Shown here: positions 50,301-62,215 of the stretch, piece after piece | How the letters are laid out: every line of letters starts with the position of its first letter | How positions within the stretch are numbered: position 1 is the stretch's first letter | Source: Linanthus parryae | Lineage: Eukaryota > Streptophyta > Magnoliopsida > Ericales > Polemoniaceae | Length of the DNA stretch: 64,000 nt | NCBI GenBank assembly: GCA_023055425.1 | Contig: JALGPY010000005.1 | Coordinates: 88,515,495-88,579,494, forward strand | Direction of reading: 5' to 3' | Translations under genes and position numbers: made by a program | The notes under the pieces: model-generated | The model's input: the letters and a program-made list of their open reading frames with translations, nothing else | Told to the model about the DNA's origin: nothing | Database searches by the model: none

Positions 50301-50817
50301 TATGTGGAGTAACATTTAAAAATGGCTCTAGGGTTGATAGGTATCCAACCCCCACAAGTTTTACACTCCTAGTATGACAAAATACCAAGTTTTGGTCATG
50401 TTTTTGTGGCTTCTTTGCTCAAATCCGGGATTGCCCTTAAAAGATGTGATTTATTGAGCAAGATAGCTAGGGAAGAGTGTAGAGGAGACAAGCCTATGGT
50501 GTGAAACACAAGTAGACATGATGTGACTATACATAGATAGCTAGCTTTCCTAGTGATAGGTAACTATGTGCCTAATCCCCTACACTAGATGTACATTCAA
50601 GGTATACATACTATAGCAATACTTCTACACATACTAGAAATACATACATACTTTACTACTTTTCTAGATTTAATATTTCATAACAATTAAGTAATTGTTA
50701 AAATTAAGATTATAGGGAACCAATATTTAAGTTCTACCATCCCACTTAATAAGCTCAAAACATTATAAAGTAAATCAAATAAATTCCTAATTGAACTTAA
50801 TTATGTGGGATGTCACA
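47315..50817 (-). repeat. Element D, right (5') LTR
   Basis: 3,503 bp, near-identical to the left LTR, one A shorter in an A-run near 47465. It carries the same 190-bp tandem repeats at about 48962-49532. Confidence 0.96.
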
Positions 50818-51661
50818 TAAAGACTTACTCTCTTTCTTTCGTCTAACTTAAGCTAGGCATAGAAATTGAATGAAAATGAAATAAGACATACAATAAAAAA
50901 AGAAACAAATGGCTAGTGATTAACTATAAAACTTTAATGACTCATCAACTTACATTTAATCTTTAACGTGGCAAGTTGGGAAATTAAGGTGATAAATATG
51001 AGCACACATTGCATAATATTCGAAGAACCTAAACTTCTTACCAATTTCAAGAGCAACTCATAAAATATCATGTCACAGACACATATTTTGAGCTAACCGG
51101 AGACTCAATAATACATTTGAAGTGTACCATGTCCACACATACACATTGTAATACATGCACACACATGGACACATCTACATATAGGAATTTCATATGTTAA
51201 CTGAACTTATTTAATGCTTAAGACAGTTATATATAAATCGGACGAAACATCTACATTATCTTAAAAAGTATCTCAAAAACAAGACTTTAATCCTGCCACG
51301 GATATATAACAGCGAAAGGTATGAAGAACAAAAAAATATGATTGGCATAGACATCCAACAAATGACATTGCATATACAAAAAAATTATTTTTTTGAACTT
51401 TGGATCTTAAAATTTTTCATCCCGAATTTAGTATATGAAAATCACTTTTCACTATTTTTTTATATATAATATCACGTACCATCACACTTGTTTAACTACA
51501 CCACCCAAGCAGCACTGGACTGTGTACTCTAGCTCGACTGTGCGGTGGCCCATAAGTGTATACCACTTGTACAACACCCGCCTACCTACACCCGCTAAAA
51601 CTCGTGTCCTGTCCTAGATACACTATCCGTACTTCCAGTTGGGACAGGCTCTGGTACTAGC
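50818..51661 (-). repeat. Tandem LTR array, unit 10, right part
   Basis: Resumes after element D with TAAAG. LTR ends about 51411 (TGGATCTTAAAA); internal to 51661, ending GCTCTGGTACTAGC. Period with D removed is 1,672 bp. Confidence 0.8.
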
Positions 51662-53121
51662 TGTGACGACACGTCACACTTTTAATACAAAAATATCAAT
51701 TATACAATAAAACATTGTTTACTGTCAACCCAGACTGACACTTTCAGACATCGGAAATACTCAACCTAGACTGACAATTTTAAAAGTTACACAAGTTCGG
51801 TAAAATTGCAGTTTTCTATAAAATATTGTGTTTTGACTAAAAAAACTTACATCTTTTACTAAAAAAGCTAAAAAAAAATTGAGCTAAATAATTCACTCTT
51901 TTGCAATCAACTTCCCAATGTGTTCGAATCATATTCAACCTGTAAAATAGAGCAGCGAACAAAACAGCCCAGCAGGTAACACCTAACCACCGGCGAAGAA
52001 TTTTAAAAGCCACTTAAACTACACGAGCTAACAGGAAATGATAAAGCACAGATCACATCAACAACATGTTTATTCACCCAACAAACAAGAGACAACCTAA
52101 AATCTATGAATAATCATACCACATATATATACATACATAAACCTTAAACACAGTAGATTTGGAAATGAAGTTTTCCCTACCAGAAAATCAAAGTTCGAGA
52201 ACAAACTAACATACCAGCTCTCCTAGAAATCTCATTGTCTCCCCTTTCTTGTGGTAACACTAAAGGACTACAACTGATCCAAAATTACCGAAATAATGAA
52301 ACCAACATAAAATTGAGCCAAGCAAATGTTTATCTTATATTCGAAGTGATTATCTACCAAGAATACTAGGTTGTTTTCTTCTTGCCTAAAGACTCACTCT
52401 CTTTCTTTCGTCATACTTAAGCGAGGCAGAGAAATTGAATGAAAATGAAATACTGCATGTAATTGAAAAGAAACAAATGGCTAGTGATTAACTACAAAAT
52501 TCTAGTGACTCATCATCTTGGCACTTTACTACACATATTTTGAGCTAACCCATGACTTAATAATTCATTTTAAGTGTAACATATCCACACATACACAAGA
52601 TAACACATGCATACACGTACACGCATCAACATAATTAGAACAATAATTTCAAATAAACTTATTTAATACTTAAGACTATTATATATAAATCGGATGACAC
52701 ATCTATATTATATTAAAAGTATCTCTAAAAAATGAATTTAATGCCACCACGAATCTATAGTATCCAAAGAAATGAAAAACAAATGATTGACATCTTTTAA
52801 ACATCCAACAAATGACATAACATATATAATCATATTATTGCTTTGATTTTGGGTCTTACAAAATTTTGTCCCGAAATTTAGTCTACAGAATTCACTGTTC
52901 ACATTTTTTTTCTAAAATATCACGTACCACTACACTTCATTACCTCCACCACCCAAGCAGTACTTGACTGTGTACCCCATCTCGACAGTGCGTTGGCTGG
53001 AAAGTGTGTTGGCTCACAATTGTGTACCACTTGTATAACACCTGCCAACCTAAACCCGCCAAAAATCCCGAATCAGTCCCGAATAATATGTATTACGGTT
53101 AGGCTAGATTTTGATACCAGC
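51662..53121 (-). repeat. Tandem LTR array, unit 11
   Basis: LTR 51662-52860 (TGTGACGACAC to GGGTCTTACA), shortened by deletions near 51770 and 52525. Internal 52861-53121 ends TTTTGATACCAGC. Period 1,460 bp. Confidence 0.8.
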
Positions 53122-54440
53122 TGTGACGACCCATCACACTTTTCATACGAAAATATTGATTATATGATAAAACAGTGTTTATTGTCAACCCAACCTGACG
53201 TATTTCGGACATCCAAAATACTCTACCATTAGGACACACAGTCCTCTAAAACAAAAATTTTCAATAAAATTTCTTAAAATATGGTACATCATTGAATTTG
53301 ATAAAAAGTTACACATGTTTGAAAAAATGTCAGTTTTCTATAAAATATAGCATTTTGACTAAAAAGTTAAAACATTCATTAAAACTAGCAAAAGGCAATT
53401 ATTTTAGCTAAAAAAATCACTTGTTAGGAAATGGCATCGCAATATGCTCAAATCATGTTAAACCTGTAAAATACAGGGGTGAGCCAAACAACCCAGTAGT
53501 TAACACCTAACCACAGGCGTAGAAATTTAAAAGCCACTTAATATGCACCGGTTAACAGGAAATCATACAGTACATATCACATCAACAACATGATTATTCA
53601 CCCAACAATATCGAGATAGCTTAAAAGCTGTAAATAATCACACCACATATATATACACACATACACCTTTAACACAGTAGATTTGGAAATGAAATTCCAC
53701 TACCTAAAAATCAATGTTCGGACACAATCTAAGAAACTAGTGGGCTTAGAATTCTCATTGTCTCCCATTGCTTGTGGTGACACCAGAGTACTACGCCTAA
53801 TCTATATTACCCATAAAATTGAACCAACATAAACTTGAGCCAATCAAAAATCTATTTTTCTTTTGCTCGAAGTGATTATCTACCAAGAATATTCTGTTAT
53901 TTTCTTCTTGGCTAAAGACTCACTCTCTTTCTTTGGTCATACTTAGCTAGGCATAGATACTGAATGAAAATGAAATACTGCATGTAATTGAAAATGAAAC
54001 AAATGGCTAGTGACTAACTAAAAAACTCTAGTGACTCTAACTTTGCACTTAACAAGCAACGTGGGAATTTGGGAAATTAAGGTGATAGATATGAGAAAAA
54101 ATTCTATAATTAGTAAAACAACCTACACTTTTAGCGAAGTTTAAGTGCAACCCATAAATATCACCTCACATATACATACTTTGAGCTAACCCAAGACTCA
54201 ATAATTCATTTGAAGTAGATCATGACCACACATACACATGATAACACATGCACACACGTACACATATCCACATTATAGGTACAATAATTTCAAATGAACT
54301 TATTTAATTCCTCAGACAGTTATACATAAATCGGATGATACATCTTTATAATTTTAAAAGTATCTCAAAAGAATGAATTTAATAAAAAAAAACTCTTCAT
54401 GAAATTTAGTATACGAAATTCAATTTTCACTTTTTTTTCT
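53122..54440 (-). repeat. Tandem LTR array, unit 12 (last, truncated)
   Basis: LTR from 53122 (TGTGACGACCCATCAC). A deletion near 54383 removes the LTR end, and the internal part breaks off near 54440 (TTCACTTTTTTTTCTAAAG). The array does not continue to the right. Confidence 0.78.
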
Positions 54441-54558
54441 AAAGGGTAAAAGAAAATTTTGCCCTTCCGATTATAAATTAAATACATGTTGCCCCCTAAT
54501 TTATTGATAAATACCTTTTCCACCGCTGTCAGTGGATGGAGGGTAGGCAAATACCACC
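54441..54558. other. Short unclassified spacer
   Basis: About 120 bp unlike the array or the neighbouring Sirevirus. No gene or element end recognised. Confidence 0.5.
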
Positions 54559-55782
54559 TGAAGAGGTGTAAAGTAGGTAGAAATACAGGATAAATACTCT
54601 AGAAGGGCCGTTGAATAGAGTATGCAAACTTTTGCTAAACATGCAAGAAAGTGGTTTCAAAAGATTTGTAAAGTGGTTCAAGGCCTTGAAATAAGTTTCA
54701 ATCCCTTGGAATGAAAAAAGTTACAGTATAAAAAGAATCAGTCTATTTCAAGGCCTTGAAATGAGTTTCAAACCCTTGAAATAAAACAGTTTTGAATGCT
54801 GCAAAAGTTCTAAGTATGAAACTGAAAAGTAAATGCAAGAGACACAAGATATATAGAGTTCAGTCCACTTGGACCGACGTCTCTACCTCATGGATCTTCT
54901 CCCTCCAGGATTTTCAGCACAATTATTATTAATCCACAACTAAGCCCTAGATCTCAAGCACAAAGAGATGCCTTACTCTGTTACAACTTGTGGTTCTCAC
55001 TAACTTATAAAGCACCTGCTATAGCTATCTGATTAAATCAGAATTCTCTATTTTTAACTTTGAACAATCCTTGAGAATGAGACCTATAAGTATTACAAAA
55101 TGATATACAAACGAAGTTCAAAAGAGAAGAACACTAGAGCTGAATCTGCAGTGAGTATGTAGTGTGCTTTTGATGATTGGATTGAGAGAGATGAATCTGC
55201 ATCTTTGTTGGTTGACAGTCCTTGAGTGTCTCTGAGTGTCTCTTCTAATTGTCCTGTTGCAATGCTTCAACTTTCCTTCTTTTTATGGAGTAGTTTGAAA
55301 TGAAGATCTTCTGGATCTTCTCTTTAACAAACTTCCGATTTTGTAGCTTCAGAGTTGACTTCTCTAACAGCTTCTCCAACGGATAGTTTGGTCAACATCT
55401 TCAAAGATACTGAATTGATATTGTATGAAAAACTGTTAGGCAACTTCCAAATACAGCAGGATTGATCACAAAATCAATTCATCATATAATGTCGTTTCCT
55501 GCAAAACTCAGGTTAGGAAACAAATATTGAAAAATAGGAAACAAAAAAACCTGCAAAACTAAGTCAAACAGATGATGGTAGATATTGTAAACTGTCTCAA
55601 AATACTTTGTTTTCATCATCAAGTATCAACTAATCAAGCACAGGGGTTTAGGAGTTGAATTAGAATAAGAAACTCCTCCTAAGTTCATGCATATAAAGCA
55701 CATTTAGTTTCTAGGCTTTGAAAGCTGTTTCAAGGCCTTGAAATAGACTAGTCTTGAAACCGAAAACTGAATTGAACTTAGA
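54559..55782 (-). repeat. Element B 3' LTR
   Basis: 1,224 bp, TGAAGAGGTGTAAAG to GAATTGAACTTAGA (the last bases are changed from the TTACA seen in A). Palindromes at about 54677, 54748 and 55731. Confidence 0.85.
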
Positions 55783-55797
55783 ATCTCCCCCTTGATG
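55783..55797 (-). promoter_or_regulatory. Element B polypurine tract
   Basis: The minus strand reads CATCAAGGGGGAGAT beside the LTR. Confidence 0.72.
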
Positions 55798-55951
55798 AAA
55801 GACAAACCACAATCTGTTTGATATTGTGATTGTGCAAAAAATACTCATTAGCACATAGTCAAATATAGCACAAGATATCCAAAAAGAATCCAACTTATTA
55901 ATTTGCTGAAAGTAGTACATAACATCAAAGTTCAGATAATTAAATCTACTG

Positions 55952-55990
<39 letters not shown>
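55952..55990. repeat. A39 homopolymer
   Basis: 39 uninterrupted A residues in the element B 3' region. The length may not be exact in the assembly. Confidence 0.95.
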
Positions 55991-55992
<2 letters not shown>

Positions 55993-56179
55993 AGGTCAGA
56001 TCTCCTAGTAAGCAAAGAAAATAAAAGAAACGTAAATTTCTCCCCCTTTTTGACTTTCATCAAAAAAAAAGAATGAGAAGATGTTGGATCAATGTTTTTA
56101 GAAAGACTTTAAAAGACTGTTTGAAAAGATGAAATTTTCAAGACTTTGAAAAGGATTTCAAGGCCTTGAAAAGGAGAAG

Positions 56180-56937
56180 AAAGAGTAGGAAAAATTTAAG
56201 GGGTTGGGTCTTCATCCCTTGCTGCTCTGCATCTTCTTCCTGACTATTTCCCTCATGATCATCAACCTGTTCTTCTTCTTGTTAGGCCACATCAACATTA
56301 GCTTCACATTCTTCCTCAAACAAATTAGTAGTAGTCACAATTTTTGGAACATTTGTCTTCTTTTATTTCTTCTTCTTGAGATCAATAAATAGTACTTCTG
56401 AATCTGGAATGTCCGCTTCTTCCTCTTGATCTGCAGCTGGTTCATCAACCACCTGCTTTCCTTTATCTTTTACCTGAGCAGCCTCTTCCTGAGTGGATTC
56501 ATGTTTAGGTAAAAGAATCTGGTGAGTCTTGGGTAGGCAAACTCTGGAGGAACAAACCAAAGAGAGCTTTTCTTCAACATTTTGATACACTTCAGATTCA
56601 TACCATGTAACATAGAAACACTGATCATACTACAGAATGCAACTGTTCTAGAAGCAAATCCATCTAGCCATTTACCTCTAGCAACATGAGTAATGAACAA
56701 TTTATTATCAAGGGCTGATTTCTTACCAGTGTATTTCTTCTTCTCTGAATAGATCTGTAGTGCCTTCTCAATGATCTCCTCTGGTTCATCATCTATAACT
56801 TTTTCTTTTACTTTGTCGTTGTCTGCTTTGTCAGCCTTCTTCTTCACGTTCTTAGGCCTGCAAATATGAATCATTTTTTGTTTTTCTTGAGCAGACTCCA
56901 CTGTCTTCTTCTTCTTTCTAGATACGGGTGTCTGACA
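56180..56937 (-). pseudogene. Element B copy of the Sirevirus extra 3' frame, internally deleted and cut
   Basis: Homologous to 8838-10647 of element A: FITHVARGKWLDGFASRTVAF and FFYLNMN match the A copy, and the acidic tail (EEEADIPDSEVLFIDLKKKK) matches its C-terminal part. Near 56500 the conserved middle joins directly to the tail; about 860 bp present in A (about 9180-10037) are missing. The N-terminus is removed by insertion of E at 56938; the first residues of the open frame there come from E's LTR. Function unknown. Confidence 0.72.
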
Positions 56938-58526
56938 TGTATTATTACGTGTGTACACAAGTGCACGGTCGAGTAACAAAGTGTGAGTAATACTCGGGTT
57001 GCCGAATCCCACGAGGACAAGCTCGTAACAAGCTTTAACTAACGATTAATTGAGTTTACTGTAACTGGTAAGAAGTGTTGAGAGTTGTGAGGTTTCCACC
57101 CCCAAACAAGTGGCTGTACGTAATGACTGAAATAGTAGAAAAGTAAACTAAGAAGATGTCTCAATCTATTAATGGAGAAACGAGGCAATCTCGTAGATCA
57201 ACTAGGGCTGTAAACGATTTCGGGATAATCTGAATAACACGTTAATTCGGTCTAACTAAGCCGGGTACTAGCATTGACCATCTCCTCTCGGTCTATGGTA
57301 TTTCTACGTCACGGTTCACCTAGGGTCCTTTCAGTCCACCTATGTCTACCGGTCCGGTCTAGCAGGTTCTCTATTGATTTACTAATGGGTCCGATCGGTC
57401 CACCATATCACAGAACAGCTGAATAATTCTACTGATCCTATCCACAATGGCCAATCCTAACAATTGTCCTTTCGGTCTCAATTGTTGGGATTGATGTTCA
57501 TATCATCTAGCTAGATTAAGTCACTTTCTTGCACTCACTAAGTACATAGTACATGAACAATTAGTTTAGAACGCAATAAAAATTAAGCATGAATCACTTA
57601 TTGAACAAATCCCTAGCTCATGATTATGAAATCATCTCCTACTCGTGTCAATAGACTAGGATTACTAATGGAATCAAGAAACTACAACTTATTCAATAGT
57701 AGAAATCATCAAAGCATGAAATTAGATTCAATTCGGAAAATATTCGTTTACATGAACCCTAGGATCTCATATGAGATGCCTAGCTATGAGTTTAGCTACT
57801 CATAGCAAAAGATAACATGGTGTTCAAATATTTCATACAAGAAACTAGAGAGAAAATAGATCAAACGCTAGAAATCGTGAAGATTGGCGCGATCCGGGCT
57901 CTTCTCCATGCTTGAGGTTGCTCCCAATGAAGTCTCCTTGTTATCCTCCTTGATCGTGGCTCTCTCGAGGCGTTAATGACGTATTTTTTCATCCCTAGGT
58001 CGTCCTTCAATCATAATTCGCAAAAGTCTTCAGTAATTGCACAATAGCCCCCTGAAATATGCTCATTACTTCGTCGGGCCATAACTTCTTCGTCCGAACT
58101 TGGATTTAGCTCCGTGACCTATCCTTGGAAAGCTCTCTGAGTCTTCTTTTATTTGGCTCTTGTCTCATCCCAAAATTAATTGTAGAACTCCATCTAGGAC
58201 CAAGTAGTGCAAACTTGTCATCCAAGCTCCTCTAATTCGGATTCTCTTTACTCCACTTGAGCTCTCGTTGTTTCCGAAGTTCGTTCCATGCCTCCTATCA
58301 ACCGATTAGCATCCGTTCCTTCCAAGACAACATGAACAAACATAACATGTGATTATATTTGAAAAATAACAATGAAATATGCATAAAACGCCCGGACTAA
58401 CAATATTGCACATGGAGAGCAACAAGTGATAAAACGACCTTTATTCTATAACATTAGGCTCAAATCACTCTCCAAATAACTATTAATATGTGGAAAATGC
58501 TAAAGAATTATAGCTCCTAAAAGGCA
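56938..58526 (-). repeat. Element E 3' LTR
   Basis: About 1.59 kb, TGTATTATTACGTG to CTAAAAGGCA. The right boundary is set by the polypurine-like tract just inside and is accurate to a few bases. Its start interrupts the element B frame, with TGACA immediately before it as a candidate duplication. Confidence 0.7.
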
Positions 58527-58530
58527 CTAT

Positions 58531-58546
58531 AAATTCCCCCGCACTT
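58531..58546 (-). promoter_or_regulatory. Element E polypurine tract
   Basis: The minus strand reads AGTAAGTGCGGGGGAATT at the LTR, preceded by GCTCGAGACGAGCAAAAG, a stem-loop-like block often seen at this place in plant gypsy elements. Confidence 0.65.
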
Positions 58547-60929
58547 ACTCTTTTGCTCGTCTCGAGCAACAATGAAGCACAAAACCCCCACACTTGAGAC
58601 ATTGCATACATATCACAACTGAACCAATGCATACCCCACCACTTTGCATACTTCACTTTCCGCTATCCAACACGACTCAATACACAAAGACACGACTATG
58701 CAAACTACATGATATGTACAGTGTAACTCAAGTATGTACAATGCATGGAATTAAAGAACATATTTTTTCTTTCTAGTTAGAGATTGGGCAATCTCGAAGA
58801 CAACCGGCGTGTCATAAGGCTCTCCCATCCCCTAGGAGATTATAAAACTTGGGTGATCGGTAGAACTTGCGGCCAGTTTCGTCAGATTGAACGGGAACGA
58901 ACACAAAATAAGTTGCTCCCGCACACTCATCAAACGTATCCCTAGTACTTACCATCCTATCTATTTATCCATGGGTTTTAGCTGTTGACAGCTTAGGACG
59001 GGTAAATAGGATATTTAGAAGAACAGTCCTAGACGTCATGATACATCTCACAAAAACCCATTCTCACACTCCCTTACCAAAATCCAAGGAATCCCACCGA
59101 ATCTACTACTCCGGCCCTTATTCCCTCAATCTTGGTGCAACGCGTTCTCGCGGCCACAAATGTGAAGAATTGATCAAGACTCATAGCTAACCTCCTCGGT
59201 CTTCATGAAGTTCAATTCAGGCTCCTTATTCCATTTCACTATCATTTTATGTTTTTTTTTTTCTTTTTTTTTTTTCAATTCCTTACAAATAAGCACATGG
59301 AGCCACCAATGATGATAAAAATATCCAAGGAGATCTGATGTCAAGATAGATAACGTAGAATGAAATGTGTCAAATCAACGATGTAATCAATATATGTCGA
59401 CACCCCCACACTCGATGTAAACCATATCTCGAACCCGATAGTCATTGTAACACGTGCTAATTCCAACCAATCCTCTGCATCACCTAAGATGTAGAAAATA
59501 TAAATGAAGCACAAGCACGTCCTCCTATAAGATCAACCAACCCCACCCCATATCGTGCGGAAATGTCATGCACTATGGCACTCCTCCTGTGATCGTGATG
59601 TATAGACACGACTCATCGCTACACGGAAGTGTGCTACCGTCTCTATCTGACCCTCACATCCACTCAAAAGATGAAATGTAACAGTATTCACGTAAGATGT
59701 ATAATATCAGCTCACCCTCAACGAACCTCCCTAACTCAACTCCCTCTAACATGATGCATAGGAAGGGACCATTCTAACTAGTGATGAAAGTCATAAGGAA
59801 TGGCTTCCTAGGCTTGAGGCTGTGAATAAAAGAGGTAGATGGATCAAATGGGGGTAACTAGTGGAACTAGGCGATGGAGACGGGACGTGAGGTCCCCATA
59901 CAAATCACTCGCACAGCTGTTCTGTTGCCACTACGAGGAGGGTTGACGACTACCTAAGTGACGGTGGTTTAGCGCTAGTAGGATAACTAGTTTGAGAGAC
60001 AGCTACTTACACTTATCGAGTGCATTGGCCATATAGCCTTTCTACTCCAAATTCTCGCGTCTACCTCACCCAGATTTTCATACTACCTAGGGAATACTAT
60101 CATTAAGCCCTCTCCACGCTTACTCTCTTCAATTGCCCTTTCTCAAAAAAATTCAATTTTTAGGATTTTCTTGTTTTTTTTCATTTTTTAATTATTATTT
60201 TTTTCGACACTATATTTAACTGGCCAACTCGACTAACCAACAACAAAGAGTAGGTGAACTCAATAAATAAAAGTGCAACAATATATACATTGCATAAAAT
60301 AAACGTGCACATGCAAAACTAACGGACTCGACACCTACATGCAAACGCGACTCACTAAACTACATGTAACAAGGCAATGCAATTTCTAACTAGCAAAAAG
60401 GCAAAAACTCCCCCCCCCCACACTTAAGCGCTTCGTTGTCCTCAACAAAATATAAGGTGAAATCAACAAGACTCGTCTGTCTAAGCGTAGTGCCGGTTGG
60501 TCAAGTCGGAGTGAGTGCATGTGAGGTCTAGAGTGAACTAAACGAGTATCCAACAATCCGAGTATGAGCAAGTAAAAATTTTCAAAAAAAATAAGCCCTA
60601 AGAGTGCCTAAGAAAGTTTTAAAGCCGAGAGATAGAAAATTGTACCAACTTTTTCGGAAACACGAGCAAGTGAAGGCAAGAGTACCTCCTTAAGATCCTC
60701 GGTGTCCCCGTCAAAAGTCTCTTCTTGAGCTAAGGCCAAATCCTACTCCAAGTATACGAATCAGAGAATTTTGTTCTTGGAGCTCTTCCTCTTTGTTTTC
60801 CCCCACACTCAAACCGTGCACTATCTCTCAAAACTCCAAGACTTAATGTTGATGGCGAGCTTGCAAGGAACAAAATCCACCAAAAAGTTTTGGATTCGGA
60901 GATGTTTAGGGTTTTGTGTTTTAAAGCTC
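58547..60929 (-). other. Element E long non-coding 3' region, left segment
   Basis: No conserved domain. Repeated GTGTGGGGG-type motifs on the minus strand occur near 58585, 59403, 60411 and 60800. The one at 60411-60440 is preceded by GAGGACAACGAAGCGCTTAA, which looks like a second, upstream polypurine site. T-rich runs occur at about 59250-59275 and 60170-60200. A short minus-strand frame at about 60605-60735 (ALAQEETFDGDTEDLKE) may be a coding remnant, unassigned. Confidence 0.5.
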
Positions 60930-62215
60930 AGGTTGTTCAAGACTTGAAAGAGCCTGGCTATTTCAAGGCCTTGAAACAGCTCTCAAAGCCTTGAATCAGC
61001 ATCAGAGGCTTGTAAATATTCTTGGCTATTTTTAAGGCCTTGAAACTGGATTCAAAATCTTGAAACTGTTAAACCTGAAAGCATATTCTCAGGGGGAGTT
61101 TTTCTGCTTACTCTCTGATCTAATTTATTATCTCTCTTGCATATGTTTGATTACTTTTTGTTAGATCATGAAATACAAATTGTTTCAAATGTTTTGAATC
61201 GTGCTATATCAACTGTTTGACCATGATAATGCAGGAAATATTGTTTCTAAGTTTTGCAGGATTGTTTCCTAAACTGGATTGCTGCACACTTGGAAACACT
61301 TGAAGACTATGATCCTATGATCAATCAGACGTGTTTGACAGCTTCTCTTGATGGTTAAAAGAAGTATTACTACAATGCCTCAGAAGATTACAATCATTCA
61401 ACCGTTGGAGAAGATATCAAAATAAGTCAAACTCTGTTGCCTACAAAATAGGAAGGTTGTTGTTGAAAATCTGGAGAGGTTTGCAGAGTTATTTGAAGTA
61501 TTTAAAGAGCTCAAATTCAAAGCAACAAAAACACAATTCTCAACGGGTAAATACAGAGAAAGCATTCTGGATTGACAAGCATGAAAGAAGCTCTTCATCT
61601 CTAACAATCCATACAAAGAAGTTCACTGCAGCTTTCTACTCTTAAGTGATCTTCTGTATAGAGATATATTGGTAGATCATTTCTGTATTACTTCTATTAC
61701 ATTCTCAAGGATTGTTCAAAGTGAACAATATAGATTTCTTAGTTAATCAGTTAGCTAGAGCAGGGACTAGACAGGTTAGGGAAAACCACAAGCTGTAACA
61801 GAGTAAGGGAACTCTCTGTGCTTGAGTTCTAGGGCATAGCTTTTGATTAATAAGAATTGAGTTGAAAATCCTGCAGGGATCTAATCCCTGAGGTCGAGAC
61901 ATAGGTCCAAGTGGACTAAAATCTATAAATCACTTGTGTTGTGCATTTTCAGTTCATCTACTTTCAAAGCTTTTGCAGCATACAAAAACTGTTTATTTTT
62001 CAAGGTTTGAACTAGTTTTCAAGGCCTTGAAAAAGGCATCTGGTTCTAAAAACTTTCTTCTTCTCTTCAAAGTCTTGAACCTGTGTTCAAGTCCTTGAAT
62101 TCGCTTGTCTGCACTAGTTCTTCTACTTATTAGCAAGTTTTGCAAAAAGTTGGCATACTCTATTCAACCCCCCCCCTTCTAGAGTATCTTAGTTGCTTAT
62201 ACATCTACATACTCA
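60930..62215 (+). repeat. Fragment F: plus-oriented Sirevirus LTR
   Basis: Opposite in orientation to A and B. Its order of landmarks matches their LTRs in reverse: CAAGGCCTTGAAAC palindromes near 60960 and 61031, CAGGGGGAGTTT near 61090, the untranslated block with GTAACAGAGTAAGG near 61795, a palindrome near 62017, then CATACTCTATTCAACCCCCCCCC and CTAGAGTATC near 62150-62190. No internal sequence accompanies it, so probably a solo LTR. Neither end gives a convincing duplication, so boundaries are approximate. Confidence 0.72.

Larger units (their letters stand above)
39102..50817 (-). mobile_element. Element D: young, apparently intact Ty3/gypsy chromovirus (Tekay/Del-like)
   Basis: An 11,716-bp element with LTRs of 3,504 and 3,503 bp, perfect TAAAG duplications (39097-39101, 50818-50822), a tRNA-Met primer site, a polypurine tract and a single unbroken gag-pol frame. 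Order is gag, protease, RT, RNase H, integrase, chromodomain-like tail, so it is Ty3/gypsy. Very long LTRs plus the C-terminal chromodomain-type segment fit the Tekay (Del) chromovirus clade; the clade is inferred without a tree. By eye the LTRs differ at eight bases and one A-run length. Confidence 0.96.
54559..56937 (-). mobile_element. Element B: Sirevirus-type copia, 3' end only
   Basis: Minus-oriented relative of element A. It has a full LTR (54559-55782), a polypurine tract and the 3' part of the extra reading frame, then stops at 56937 where gypsy E inserts. Its pol, gag and other LTR would lie beyond E, outside the window. Confidence 0.85.

Noticed and set aside
400..54440. Tandem periodicity as a CRISPR array or a gene family
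   Set aside because: The unit is 1.6 kb, has LTR landmarks and no spacers or conserved coding frame, and the genome is eukaryotic.
56470..57012. First residues of the 180-residue minus-strand frame as a real gene start
   Set aside because: They come from the LTR of element E reading into element B, and so are an insertion artefact.
60930..62215. Fragment F as the second LTR of element B
   Set aside because: It is in the opposite orientation and lies inside element E, so it must be a separate insertion.
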